Assembly (NCBI GenBank): GCA_946478995.1
Contig: CAMLDK010000029.1
Span: forward strand, 1 to 9,685
Reading direction: 5' to 3'
Source: an uncultured Candidatus Saccharibacteria bacterium
GTDB taxonomy: Bacteria > Patescibacteria > Saccharimonadia > Saccharimonadales > 2-12-FULL-41-12
DNA: 9,685 nucleotides
Program-made: the position numbers and the translations under genes
The notes under the pieces: model-generated
What the model was told of the DNA's origin: nothing
Databases searched by the model: none
What the model saw: only the letters and a program-made list of their open reading frames with translations
Part shown: piece after piece, positions 1-6,096 of the stretch
How positions within the stretch are numbered: the stretch's first letter is position 1
Layout of the letters: each line of letters begins with the position of its first letter

Positions 1-41
1 TTCAAAACAAAGTAATTTAACTAAAGGGTTGGAGGCATAAA

Positions 42-314
42 ATGGCAACCAGACAGGACATTTTAGCCGCTACGGAAGTAGCGAAAAACAAAATAATCGA
101 AAAGCTGGTAACAAAATACGATGTTCAGGTGGCTTGCGATACTATCAGGGATGAAATACTCGATAGTATTCAGGCTATGAGGTTGGAAGACCAAGCTTCA
201 TTGCGTCAGGCGAACGCCATGCGGGACCAGATCTGGCGCAAGCTGCAGGATCTGGAAAAAGAGCTGGAGAAACTCCGCGCCGAAATCACATCGGCTAAAA
301 CAAATTCTATTTAG
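42..314 (+). CDS. Small coiled-coil protein of unknown function (90 aa)
   Basis: The ATG at 42 is preceded by a strong Shine-Dalgarno GGAGG at 31-35 with 6 nt spacing, which fixes the start. The product is charged and almost entirely helix-forming. There are no membrane segments, signal peptide or cysteine motifs; the single Cys is at residue 32. Residues about 48-85 are rich in Glu, Lys, Arg, Leu and Gln with heptad-like spacing, suggesting a coiled coil and probably oligomerisation. I do not recognise the family. It ends 20 bp before the stop of a converging minus-strand gene, with no obvious terminator in between. The promoter would lie left of the window or in its first 30 bases, where I see no convincing -35/-10 pair. 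The reading frame is well supported; the function is unknown. Confidence 0.75.
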   Translation: MATRQDILAATEVAKNKIIEKLVTKYDVQVACDTIRDEILDSIQAMRLEDQASLRQANAMRDQIWRKLQDLEKELEKLRAEITSAKTNSI

Positions 315-333
315 TCCGCAGGGCCTCTAAGAA

Positions 334-843
334 CTATTGGGTGGACGAAGCTATTTCCTTGTTTTTGAAATACTCGATCTCGTTGACGATACTTAGAAGC
401 GCCTGGGCACGGGTTTTATTGTCTTCAATCTTATCGGCCGCCTGATAGGCTTCATTGACCAGGTCTTTGTTATCCGTAGCCTGGATGATCATCATTAGGG
501 CCCGGTATTTTTCTTCCGGGTGCAGGTCCAGTTCATTCACCAGAGGCTCAAGTTTCTGCAAAGCCTCCTTTTTTATCGGATCCAGACTGCTGGCATCGGG
601 CTGGGAAGCAGGCGCACTTGTCTCCGTAGCGGCCGTAGGTGCCGGAACGTCGCTCGGCGGGGCTGGCGGTTCGCCTTCTACGGGTGGGGCGTCAGAAGTG
701 CTTGCCGCTGCCTGCGGCAGATCAGGAATCGGGCTTTCGGGTTGCGGCGGGAAACCCCCAAGGCTTAAACCGGGTACGCTATCACTGGAGACATCTTCAT
801 CCTTGACCGCGCCGCCGGCCGATTTGGTTTGATCATCTTGCAT
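334..843 (-). CDS. Acidic Pro/Ala-rich protein with C-terminal helical domain, unknown function
   Basis: The frame opens at 861, but that ATG has no Shine-Dalgarno. The ATG six codons later (843) has AAGGGGG on the minus strand just upstream, so I prefer 843 (169 aa); the longer form is 175 aa. Residues about 10-85 are low-complexity, rich in Pro, Ala, Ser, Asp and Glu, and presumably disordered. From about residue 87 to the end the sequence becomes a regular amphipathic helical region (motifs such as HPEEKYRALMMIIQATD and KTRAQALLSIVNEI), which looks like a small helical bundle or helical-repeat module. No signal peptide or membrane segment is visible, so it is probably cytoplasmic. I have the impression that similar tails occur in uncharacterised proteins of Saccharibacteria-like genomes, but this is from memory. 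The plus-strand frame opposite it (455-832) is a shadow of the biased composition. Confidence 0.7.
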   Translation of the reverse strand: MQDDQTKSAGGAVKDEDVSSDSVPGLSLGGFPPQPESPIPDLPQAAASTSDAPPVEGEPPAPPSDVPAPTAATETSAPASQPDASSLDPIKKEALQKLEPLVNELDLHPEEKYRALMMIIQATDNKDLVNEAYQAADKIEDNKTRAQALLSIVNEIEYFKNKEIASSTQ

Positions 844-899
844 TCCCGCCCCCTTATCCATATAAAACGGATTTTTCTTTTATCATTTTCCAATTTACA

Positions 900-929
900 A
901 TTATACAGTAGCAAAGTTTTGCTCGTAAA
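900..929 (-). promoter_or_regulatory. Putative promoter for the minus-strand Pro/Ala-rich gene
   Basis: On the minus strand a perfect TATAAT lies at 905-900. Eighteen bases further upstream is TTTACG (929-924), a 4/6 match to TTGACA. This predicts transcription from about position 893, giving a 5' leader of about 50 nt before the ATG at 843. It sits in the 862-959 divergent intergenic region. No equally good promoter is seen for the plus-strand isomerase gene in the same interval. Confidence 0.4.
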
Positions 930-959
930 CAAAAGCACTATGAACTAGGGAGGTTCCAT

Positions 960-1997
960 TTGTCGGTTTTAGATGATTTGAAGATGATTCATCAAAGGGA
1001 TTCCGAAGATACCTTGGGGGTCGCGGCCAGACAGTGGCAACAGCTTAAACATGAATTTGAGGTGCCGGCCTTTGAAGCCCAAAAGCGTAAAAATGTAATA
1101 CTTGCCGGCATGGGCGGGTCAGCGTTAGCCGCCGAAATATTCAGAAGCTGGCCGAAGACTGATTTACCCTTTGAGATAGTAAGGAATTATGACATTCCAC
1201 GTTATTCGGACAGCTCAACACTTTTCATAGCCTCAAGTTATTCCGGTAACACCGAAGAAACATTAAGTGCTTTAGCCCAGGCCGAAGAAAAAGCTTGTCA
1301 AATAGCGGTCATAGCTTCCGGCGGCGAATTGGAAAATATCGCAGCCGCCAGAGGCTACCCATTTTTTAAAATACCGGCGGGCTTGCAGCCAAGAATGGCG
1401 GTTTTTTATAACTTTGCCGCCCTTACCCATCTTTTTGCTTCTGCCGGACTGGTAGGGAAAGAGAGGCTGGCGGAACTTAAGAAATCAGCCGAGTGGCTAG
1501 GCGAGCAATCCGAGAACTTTCTTCCTGACGTGCCGGCTTCTAAAAATAAAGCCAAACAGCTCGCGCAAGAACTTATGGGCAGCTCGGTCGTAGTTTATTC
1601 CGGGCCCAACTTGTATCCGGCCGCTTATAAATGGAAGATCAACATCAATGAAAATGCTAAAACCATAGCTTGGTGCAATCAATACCCGGAGTTCAACCAT
1701 AATGAGTTTTTGGGCTGGACATCGCATCCGGTAGATAAGCCCTATAAAATCGTGGAGCTGAGGAGCAACCTGGAAAATGAGAGGATCCAAAAAAGATTTA
1801 TGGCTAGTGAGAAACTGCTTTCGGGCAAGCGGCCGCATCCGGAGGTCGTTGCCGCGGAAGGCGGGACGGAGCTTGAGCAACTTCTTTGGACGATCCAGCT
1901 GGGTGATTTCACCAGCATATATCTCGCGCTGTTAAACGGCCTGAACCCCGCTCCCGTGGAACTGATAGAGAGGCTGAAAAGCGAACTTAAAGATTAG
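960..1997 (+). CDS. Bifunctional phosphoglucose/phosphomannose isomerase (SIS family)
   Basis: Predicted to interconvert glucose-6-phosphate or mannose-6-phosphate with fructose-6-phosphate, feeding glycolysis/gluconeogenesis and sugar-nucleotide synthesis in the cytoplasm. At 345 aa it has the size of the short PGI/PMI family known from archaea such as Pyrobaculum and from various bacteria, not classical PGI (about 550 aa). Visible motifs are GMGGSA (50-55), which opens the first SIS domain; the phosphosugar loop SSYSGNTEET (92-101); LQPRMA (142-147); and in the second SIS half ENAK (231-234) and PEFNHNEFLGW (243-253). The last two hold the Glu and His expected at the active site. The start is TTG at 960, with GGGAGG at 948-953 and 6 nt spacing; no in-frame ATG or GTG fits better. 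The DUF1361 gene follows after 13 bp, so cotranscription is likely. Family assignment is firm; dual specificity is inferred from the family. Confidence 0.93.
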   Translation: MSVLDDLKMIHQRDSEDTLGVAARQWQQLKHEFEVPAFEAQKRKNVILAGMGGSALAAEIFRSWPKTDLPFEIVRNYDIPRYSDSSTLFIASSYSGNTEETLSALAQAEEKACQIAVIASGGELENIAAARGYPFFKIPAGLQPRMAVFYNFAALTHLFASAGLVGKERLAELKKSAEWLGEQSENFLPDVPASKNKAKQLAQELMGSSVVVYSGPNLYPAAYKWKININENAKTIAWCNQYPEFNHNEFLGWTSHPVDKPYKIVELRSNLENERIQKRFMASEKLLSGKRPHPEVVAAEGGTELEQLLWTIQLGDFTSIYLALLNGLNPAPVELIERLKSELKD

Positions 1998-2010
1998 CCG
2001 GGGCATTATT

Positions 2011-2688
2011 TTGTATTCAAAAAAGATCAGAACGTCCATAGCAGACCAAGGATTCTTAAGCAGTCTCCTGCTAGCTTGTCTGGTAAGTTGTTTGCTACTC
2101 GCGGCCAGGATATTGGTTTCGGACAGCTTACGGTTCGTTTTTTTATATTGGAACCTGGTATTAGCCGTAGTGCCGGCGGTTTTAGCATTCTGGCTGGTCA
2201 GAAGAATAAAGCTTTACGGCTGGTATAAATGGCCGCAGATCACCTTGTCTTTCATCTGGCTTAGCTTTCTACCTAATAGTTTTTACCTTGTTACCGATAT
2301 GGTTCATCTTCGCGCGAATTTCGAAGCCAGCTTTTATTTCGACGTGGTGATGCTGAGCAGTTTTATGCTGAACGGCCTGGCCCTTGGCTTTTACTCTGTA
2401 CATTTGATCCATAAGGAAATCAGAAGATATTTCTCCCCGAATTTTACATTGGCGGTCATTGGTATGATCTTTTTCCTTTGCAGCTTTGCTACATATCTGG
2501 GGCGGTTTGTCCGTTGGAATACCTGGGATATTATTCTTCAGCCGCTCGGACTTTTATTTGACGTGTCAGACAGATTCATCAACCCGGCCGTGCACAATGA
2601 AACTTATTTAGCCACTTTTTCATTTTTCATAGTCCTGTTCAGCTCCTATCTGGTAGTCAGCAGCGCGCTTGCAGCCGCCAGGAAATGA
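2011..2688 (+). CDS. DUF1361 family integral membrane protein
   Basis: A 225-aa polytopic membrane protein with about six hydrophobic segments. It carries the conserved pattern of DUF1361: YWNLVLAVVPA near residue 46, then WLSFLPNSFYLVTDMVHL, LNGLALGFYSVHLIH, and YLGRFVRWNTWDI in the second half. The biochemical role of this family is unknown. The start is taken as TTG at 2011, with a weak purine stretch (GGGG, 2000-2003) 7 nt upstream. The gene begins 13 bp after the isomerase stop and is probably translated from the same transcript. The TGA stop at 2686-2688 overlaps a short AT-rich inverted repeat, after which the arginine leader region begins. Family membership is well supported; the exact start is less sure. 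Confidence 0.85.
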   Translation: MYSKKIRTSIADQGFLSSLLLACLVSCLLLAARILVSDSLRFVFLYWNLVLAVVPAVLAFWLVRRIKLYGWYKWPQITLSFIWLSFLPNSFYLVTDMVHLRANFEASFYFDVVMLSSFMLNGLALGFYSVHLIHKEIRRYFSPNFTLAVIGMIFFLCSFATYLGRFVRWNTWDIILQPLGLLFDVSDRFINPAVHNETYLATFSFFIVLFSSYLVVSSALAAARK

Positions 2689-2705
2689 TTTGATTTTTAA
2701 ATCAT
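2685..2705. repeat. AT-rich inverted repeat between the DUF1361 gene and the arg leader
   Basis: ATGATTT (2685-2691) and AAATCAT (2699-2705) form a perfect 7-bp inverted repeat around a 7-nt spacer. It overlaps the DUF1361 stop codon and the putative promoter of the arginine leader. It could be an operator or a weak transcript end for the upstream pair. The stem is too AT-rich, and lacks a proper T tract, to call a terminator. It does not clearly match an ArgR box. Confidence 0.4.
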
Positions 2706-2717
2706 TTATGCTAAAGT
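2690..2717 (+). promoter_or_regulatory. Candidate promoter for the arg leader and operon
   Basis: TTGATT (2690-2695, 4/6 to TTGACA) and TAAAGT (2712-2717, 4/6 to TATAAT) are separated by 16 bp. Transcription would begin near 2724, leaving almost no untranslated sequence before the leader ATG at 2726. That would fit the absence of a Shine-Dalgarno there, as in leaderless attenuator peptides known from some bacteria. TATGCT at 2707-2712 is an alternative -10. The elements are weak, and the assignment rests mainly on position. Confidence 0.3.
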
Positions 2718-2725
2718 ATTACTCT

Positions 2726-2794
2726 ATGAGTAAAGTAATCACTAGTTATTCCGCTCGCCGCCGCTCGCGTATATACGGGGGTCGTCCTAACTAG
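2726..2794 (+). CDS. Arginine-rich leader peptide (22 aa) of the arg attenuator
   Basis: A short frame starts with ATG at 2726 and stops at TAG 2792-2794. Five of its 22 residues are Arg: three consecutive CGC codons at 2756-2764, then CGT at 2768-2770 and CGT at 2783-2785. It lies directly upstream of an intrinsic terminator and of an argG-argH-argS operon. This is the expected layout for a leader peptide on which ribosomes stall when charged tRNA-Arg is scarce. No good Shine-Dalgarno is visible (only AAAG, 2713-2716). The frame is also open further upstream, so ATG 2708 (28 aa) or TTG 2690 (34 aa, with AGGAAA at 2680-2685) are possible starts. All give the same Arg-rich end. The peptide itself probably has no function beyond its translation. 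Confidence 0.7.
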   Translation: MSKVITSYSARRRSRIYGGRPN

Positions 2795-2849
2795 TTGCTA
2801 AATTTTAAATAAGCTCCAGACAGCTCCCGAAAGAATCCGGGAGCTTTTT
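2741..2849 (+). promoter_or_regulatory. Putative ribosome-mediated arginine attenuator (competing RNA hairpins)
   Basis: Three pairings can be read from the sequence. (a) ACTAGTTA (2741-2748) with TAACTAGT (2788-2795) gives 8 bp enclosing the Arg codons. (b) CGGGGGT (2776-2782) with GCTCCCG (2823-2829) gives 7 bp including two G-U pairs; this is the candidate antiterminator. (c) The terminator stem is 2822-2829 with 2838-2845. Pairings b and c exclude each other. A ribosome stalled on the CGC triplet would cover the 5' arm of (a) and leave 2776-2782 just free, favouring antitermination. A ribosome running to the stop codon would cover or sequester that strand and allow termination. This is inference from pairing and geometry; no folding calculation was done. 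Confidence 0.6.
2822..2849 (+). terminator. Intrinsic terminator in the arg leader
   Basis: AGCTCCCG (2822-2829) pairs perfectly with CGGGAGCT (2838-2845) around an 8-nt loop. A run of five Ts follows (2845-2849, the first shared with the stem), then AA and five more Ts. It lies 27 nt after the leader stop codon and 16 nt before the ATG of the first operon gene. A full terminator immediately before a gene with its own ribosome site makes sense as an attenuator, not as a simple operon end. Confidence 0.85.
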
Positions 2850-2865
2850 AATTTTTGGAGTAAAA

Positions 2866-3153
2866 ATGAAATTAGATATTGAATGGTCCGCATCTGTCAG
2901 CGGAGAGGCGAAATCAGTCGCGCACTATAAAGGGGCACTGGAAGGCCAGCCTGTAGCAGACTTGGTAATAAGCCCTAGAATTACGGAAAGCGGCTTAATC
3001 ATCGGGGCATTTGCTGTTGAAAATTCCGAAATGTTTGATAGCGTGGCTGCTTCGGCCGCCGTATTTGCCGCTAAAGATAGCGGTCATGAGGAGTTAATGC
3101 CCAAGGTCGTACCGATTACAAATAATGCCGGCTTGATCACTCAGCCGAAATAA
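2866..3153 (+). CDS. Unknown 95-aa protein, first gene of the arg operon
   Basis: The start is ATG 2866 with GGAG at 2857-2860, 5 nt upstream and just after the attenuator terminator. The product is a small soluble protein without cysteines, signal peptide or membrane segments. Alternating hydrophobic/polar stretches early on (VADLVISPRI, GLIIGAFAVEN) suggest a small alpha/beta or beta-rich fold, followed by an Ala-rich helix (about residues 58-70). I recognise no family. Its TAA stop (3151-3153) overlaps the argG ribosome binding site, so it is cotranscribed with argG and controlled by the attenuator. That position hints at a role in arginine or nitrogen metabolism, or in modulating ArgG/ArgH, but the sequence alone does not show it. 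Confidence 0.8.
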   Translation: MKLDIEWSASVSGEAKSVAHYKGALEGQPVADLVISPRITESGLIIGAFAVENSEMFDSVAASAAVFAAKDSGHEELMPKVVPITNNAGLITQPK

Positions 3154-3162
3154 GGAGAAATT

Positions 3163-4437
3163 ATGGAAAAGAAGACTAAATATAAGAAAATCGCATCGCA
3201 TGAAGCGGAAAAAGGTCAATTCAGCAAGTGCCTGCTCTTATACTCCGGCGGACTTGATACGTCGGTGATGCTGAAATGGATTCAGGAGGAGTACGGCTGC
3301 GAAGTCGTCACTTTGACGGTAGATATCGGCCAGACCGTCGATGATTTGAAGGCTATCAAGCAGAAAGCTTTGGATTTGGGCGCTGCCAGCGCGGAGGTTT
3401 ATGATGCGAAAGATGAGTTTGCCGACAAGCTGCTGTCCATGGCGATAAAAGCCAATGCCGACTATCAGGGCGGCTATGCGCTTTCAACGCCTCTGGGCAG
3501 AATCATCATCAGTGAGATAGCTGTCAAGATCGCCGAAAAGTACGGCTGCGAAGTCGTAGCCCACGGTTGTACCGGCAAAGGCAACGACCAGGTAAGATTT
3601 GAGGGATACATAACCACTCTAAACCCGCAGCTGAAAACAATCGCTCCGGTAAGGGAGTGGTCCATGGGCAGACAGCAGCAGATTGCTTATGCCAAGACCA
3701 ATAATATCCCAATAAAACAGCAGATCGACAAGCCCTACAGTTACGACGAAAATATGTGGGGTAATACAGCGGAGGGCGGTGAGATTGAAGAACCGGCCAA
3801 GATACCACCGCTCAAAAATATTCTGCAGTGGTGTAACACGATTGAAGAAACGCCGGATCAACCGGATGTATTAACCGTTGAATATAAAAAAGGCGTCCCG
3901 GCGGCTCTCAACGGTAAAAACCTTCAACTGTCGGAAATTATTGCCCTTTGTAATGCTTTAGGAGCAAAGCATGGCGTCGGCGTCTTCCCATTGATAGAGG
4001 ATAGGCTGGTCGGTCTGAAAGTAAGGGGCATTTACGAAAATCCGGCGGCGGCCATACTCATCGCCGGACATCAAAATCTTGAGCAGCTGGTTTCCACCAG
4101 AGAAGAAAATGAGCTTAAGAAATTCATGGACACCAAATGGGCCTACCTGACTTATGGGGCGAAGTGGTTTGATCCGGTGCTGACGCACATCAACAACTTC
4201 ATAGACAGCCAGAACCAAAAGGTCAGCGGCAAAGTGACGATAAAGTTGTTCAAAGGTTCGGCCATGGTTGTCGCCGTGGAGTCGGCCAATTCGCTGTTTG
4301 ACTCCAACTTGGCGACGTTTGAGAAAAATGAGACTTTTAATCAGAACTCATCGGCCGGATTCATTGAGCTTTATTCTCTGGCACAAAAAACGGCCAGGCA
4401 AGTATTCGATTATGAGAAGGGAGACAAAAATGTCTAA
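3163..4437 (+). CDS. argG: Argininosuccinate synthase
   Basis: Joins citrulline and aspartate with ATP hydrolysis to AMP and PPi, giving argininosuccinate; this is the penultimate step of arginine synthesis, in the cytoplasm. The N-type ATP pyrophosphatase loop YSGGLDTS is at residues 27-34. The second signature HGCTGKGNDQVRFE is at 134-147, and the substrate-binding segment PYSYDENMWG with the following EGGEIEEP is at about 191-211. The length, 424 aa, is within the family range. A Lys-rich N-terminal extension of about 20 residues precedes the ATP loop; no later Met offers an alternative, and AGGAG at 3153-3157 supports ATG 3163. The 3' end overlaps argH by 8 bp. All eight Arg codons are AGA or AGG. 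Confidence 0.97.
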   Translation: MEKKTKYKKIASHEAEKGQFSKCLLLYSGGLDTSVMLKWIQEEYGCEVVTLTVDIGQTVDDLKAIKQKALDLGAASAEVYDAKDEFADKLLSMAIKANADYQGGYALSTPLGRIIISEIAVKIAEKYGCEVVAHGCTGKGNDQVRFEGYITTLNPQLKTIAPVREWSMGRQQQIAYAKTNNIPIKQQIDKPYSYDENMWGNTAEGGEIEEPAKIPPLKNILQWCNTIEETPDQPDVLTVEYKKGVPAALNGKNLQLSEIIALCNALGAKHGVGVFPLIEDRLVGLKVRGIYENPAAAILIAGHQNLEQLVSTREENELKKFMDTKWAYLTYGAKWFDPVLTHINNFIDSQNQKVSGKVTIKLFKGSAMVVAVESANSLFDSNLATFEKNETFNQNSSAGFIELYSLAQKTARQVFDYEKGDKNV

Positions 4438-5614
4438 GTTATGGCAAACATCAACAGGGACCAACCCTTTAGTTGAAAAGTACACGGTAGGCAGCGACTA
4501 TCTGCTTGATGCCAAGCTGCTGCCGTATGATCTAAAGGCTTCAGCGGCGCATGCTAAGATGCTGGCCAAGCTTGGAGTGATCAATAAAACCGAGCTGAAA
4601 AAGCTGCTTGAAGGCCTAAACGAGATAAAAAAACTGCATGAATCCGGCAAATTTGAGATATTACCCGCCCAGGAAGATATGCATACTGCGATAGAGCAAT
4701 ACCTTACCAAAAAATATGGCGATACCGGCAAAAAAATCCATACCGGCAGGAGCCGAAACGATCAGATTCTTGTAGCACTCAGGCTCTATATGAAAGACAG
4801 CTTGGGACTTATAGAGAAAAAGTCGCAATCGGCTGCCAATGAATTTAAGAAAAAAGCTTCAGAATATAAAGATTTGCCCATGCCGGGCTATACCCACATG
4901 CAGAAAGCTATGCCTACTACGGTTTCGAAGTGGCTGGGAAGTTATGCTGATACTCTGGACGACCTGCAGATCATGCTACAGGCTAACCTGAAGCTGATAG
5001 ACCAAAATCCGCTTGGGTCGGCTTCCGGTTTTGGGATAGATAATTTCGATTCGGACAGGAAATACACTGCGGACGAATTAGGTTTTGCCAGAGTCCAGGA
5101 AAATGAGATGTACTGCGGGAATAGCAGGGGGTTTTTCGAGCTTGTCTGTATGCAGAATATGAATCTGACAATGGCGGTCTGTTCGAAATTCGCTGCCGAC
5201 ATGCTGCTATTTACGACCCAGGAGTTCAACTACTTTAGTCTGCCGGATGATTTCACGACCGGCTCTTCGATAATGCCGAATAAGCGGAATTATGACGTGT
5301 TCGAAATAATGAGAGGTTCGGCGAGCATCCAAAACGGCTATTCGCAGCAGGTGCAAGGGGTAATAAGCACTTTAGGCAGCGGTTTCCAGAGGGACCTGCA
5401 GCTTACCAAAGAGCCCTTTGTCAAAGGGGTTGAGCTGACAACCTCAACTCTTGAAGTCTTAATAGAGCTTATACCTAACATCACCTTAAACGAAGAAAAG
5501 CTGATTCAATCCATGAGTGAAGATTTGTTCGCCACGGAAAAAGTCTACAAGCTCGTGGAAGCCGGCATGACCTTCAGGGATGCATATAAGAAAGTTAAAA
5601 AACAATTTGATTAA
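4430..5614 (+). CDS. argH: Argininosuccinate lyase (short form)
   Basis: Cleaves argininosuccinate to arginine and fumarate, completing arginine synthesis. The start is ATG 4430, inside the end of argG, with AAGGGAG at 4417-4423 and 6 nt spacing. The frame is open upstream to 4268, but that part is a shadow of argG. Family motifs are HTGRSRND (104-111), GYTHMQ (153-158) and the lyase signature GSSIMPNKRN (278-287). The mobile-loop Ser, Lys and Asn are kept, but the usual QKKNPD has become NKRNYD. The protein has 394 aa, against about 440-460 in typical ArgH. It ends right after the conserved FRDAYKKV segment, so the last C-terminal helices are missing or reduced. The overall character recalls Bacteroidetes-type ArgH. 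The catalytic residues I can place are present, so I expect it to be active. Confidence 0.95.
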   Translation: MSKLWQTSTGTNPLVEKYTVGSDYLLDAKLLPYDLKASAAHAKMLAKLGVINKTELKKLLEGLNEIKKLHESGKFEILPAQEDMHTAIEQYLTKKYGDTGKKIHTGRSRNDQILVALRLYMKDSLGLIEKKSQSAANEFKKKASEYKDLPMPGYTHMQKAMPTTVSKWLGSYADTLDDLQIMLQANLKLIDQNPLGSASGFGIDNFDSDRKYTADELGFARVQENEMYCGNSRGFFELVCMQNMNLTMAVCSKFAADMLLFTTQEFNYFSLPDDFTTGSSIMPNKRNYDVFEIMRGSASIQNGYSQQVQGVISTLGSGFQRDLQLTKEPFVKGVELTTSTLEVLIELIPNITLNEEKLIQSMSEDLFATEKVYKLVEAGMTFRDAYKKVKKQFD

Positions 5615-5619
5615 TCTGC

Positions 5620-6096
5620 ATGAAATATAAGTTTGAACAATTGAGCGCAGACGTCCCTGCCCATTGCGAAGCCGCTTCGCAAGTGGCCGTATGGTCCATT
5701 GAGCGTCCTACCATGAAGATTTACACCGCTGACGAAATTAGAAACCATCCGCTGGGTGTCGTGGCTTTCGACGGCACGGGCGACTTAGCAGGCCATGTAG
5801 CGGTAACCCGTGTAGACGAGATAAATGGCGGGCAGTTCGGACGGATAGGCGCACTTGCTGTTTCTGAAAAAGACCAAGGCAACGGCGTAAGCAAAGATTT
5901 GATCAAACACCTGCTCAACCTTACTTTAGAAGAATTGCCGGAGGTAGGCGGGTTGTATGCTTTTGCCAATCAAAAAAGCCTAAGTCCGTTTTTAAGCAAT
6001 GGCGCGCAGATAGTCGGAGTGAGATCTCCCCTGATTCCGACCGGCTGCAACACAATCGTCAGTATCGGCCTGCCTGTCGGGGCCGGCAATGGTTAG
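5620..6096 (+). CDS. GNAT-like acetyltransferase in the arg operon
   Basis: A 158-aa protein. The segment IGALAVSEKDQGNGVSKDLI (about 77-96) matches motif A of the GCN5-related N-acetyltransferase fold: a beta strand ending in V, then the acetyl-CoA pyrophosphate loop Q-x-x-G-x-G/A (QGNGVS, 86-91) and a helix. The preceding strand region DLAGHVAVTRVDE (55-67) and the later ANQKSLSPFLSNGAQIVG (116-133) fit the rest of the fold. The substrate is not evident. The gene lies 5 bp after argH and has no clear Shine-Dalgarno (TTAATCTGC before the ATG), so it may depend on translational coupling. Acetylation of an arginine-pathway intermediate is possible, but there is no specific sequence evidence that it is an N-acetylglutamate synthase. 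Confidence 0.75.
   Translation: MKYKFEQLSADVPAHCEAASQVAVWSIERPTMKIYTADEIRNHPLGVVAFDGTGDLAGHVAVTRVDEINGGQFGRIGALAVSEKDQGNGVSKDLIKHLLNLTLEELPEVGGLYAFANQKSLSPFLSNGAQIVGVRSPLIPTGCNTIVSIGLPVGAGNG

Noticed and set aside
455..832. 125-codon plus-strand frame opposite the Pro/Ala-rich gene
   Set aside because: It arises from the GC-rich Pro/Ala codons of the minus-strand gene. Its translation is low-complexity (Ser/Gly-rich), and it lacks a ribosome site.
1497..1880. Minus-strand frame inside the isomerase gene
   Set aside because: It is an antisense shadow of a gene with clear family motifs; no ribosome site or recognisable product.
2685..2705. Intrinsic terminator of the isomerase-DUF1361 pair
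   Set aside because: The stem is only 7 bp with one G-C pair and is followed by TTATG, not a T tract, so I list it only as an inverted repeat.
2768..2777. Palindrome CGTATATACG within the leader
   Set aside because: As RNA it can form only three pairs with a 4-nt loop, and as DNA it lies inside the leader codons, so I give it no separate role.
2690..2865. T-box riboswitch for arginine
   Set aside because: There is no conserved T-box sequence (UGGNACCGCG) and too little room for the specifier stem. The short Arg-rich frame explains the region better.
4268..4429. N-terminal extension of argH into argG
   Set aside because: The frame is open, but the residues are basic and unrelated to ArgH. 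ATG 4430 has a proper ribosome site and gives the expected ArgH N terminus.
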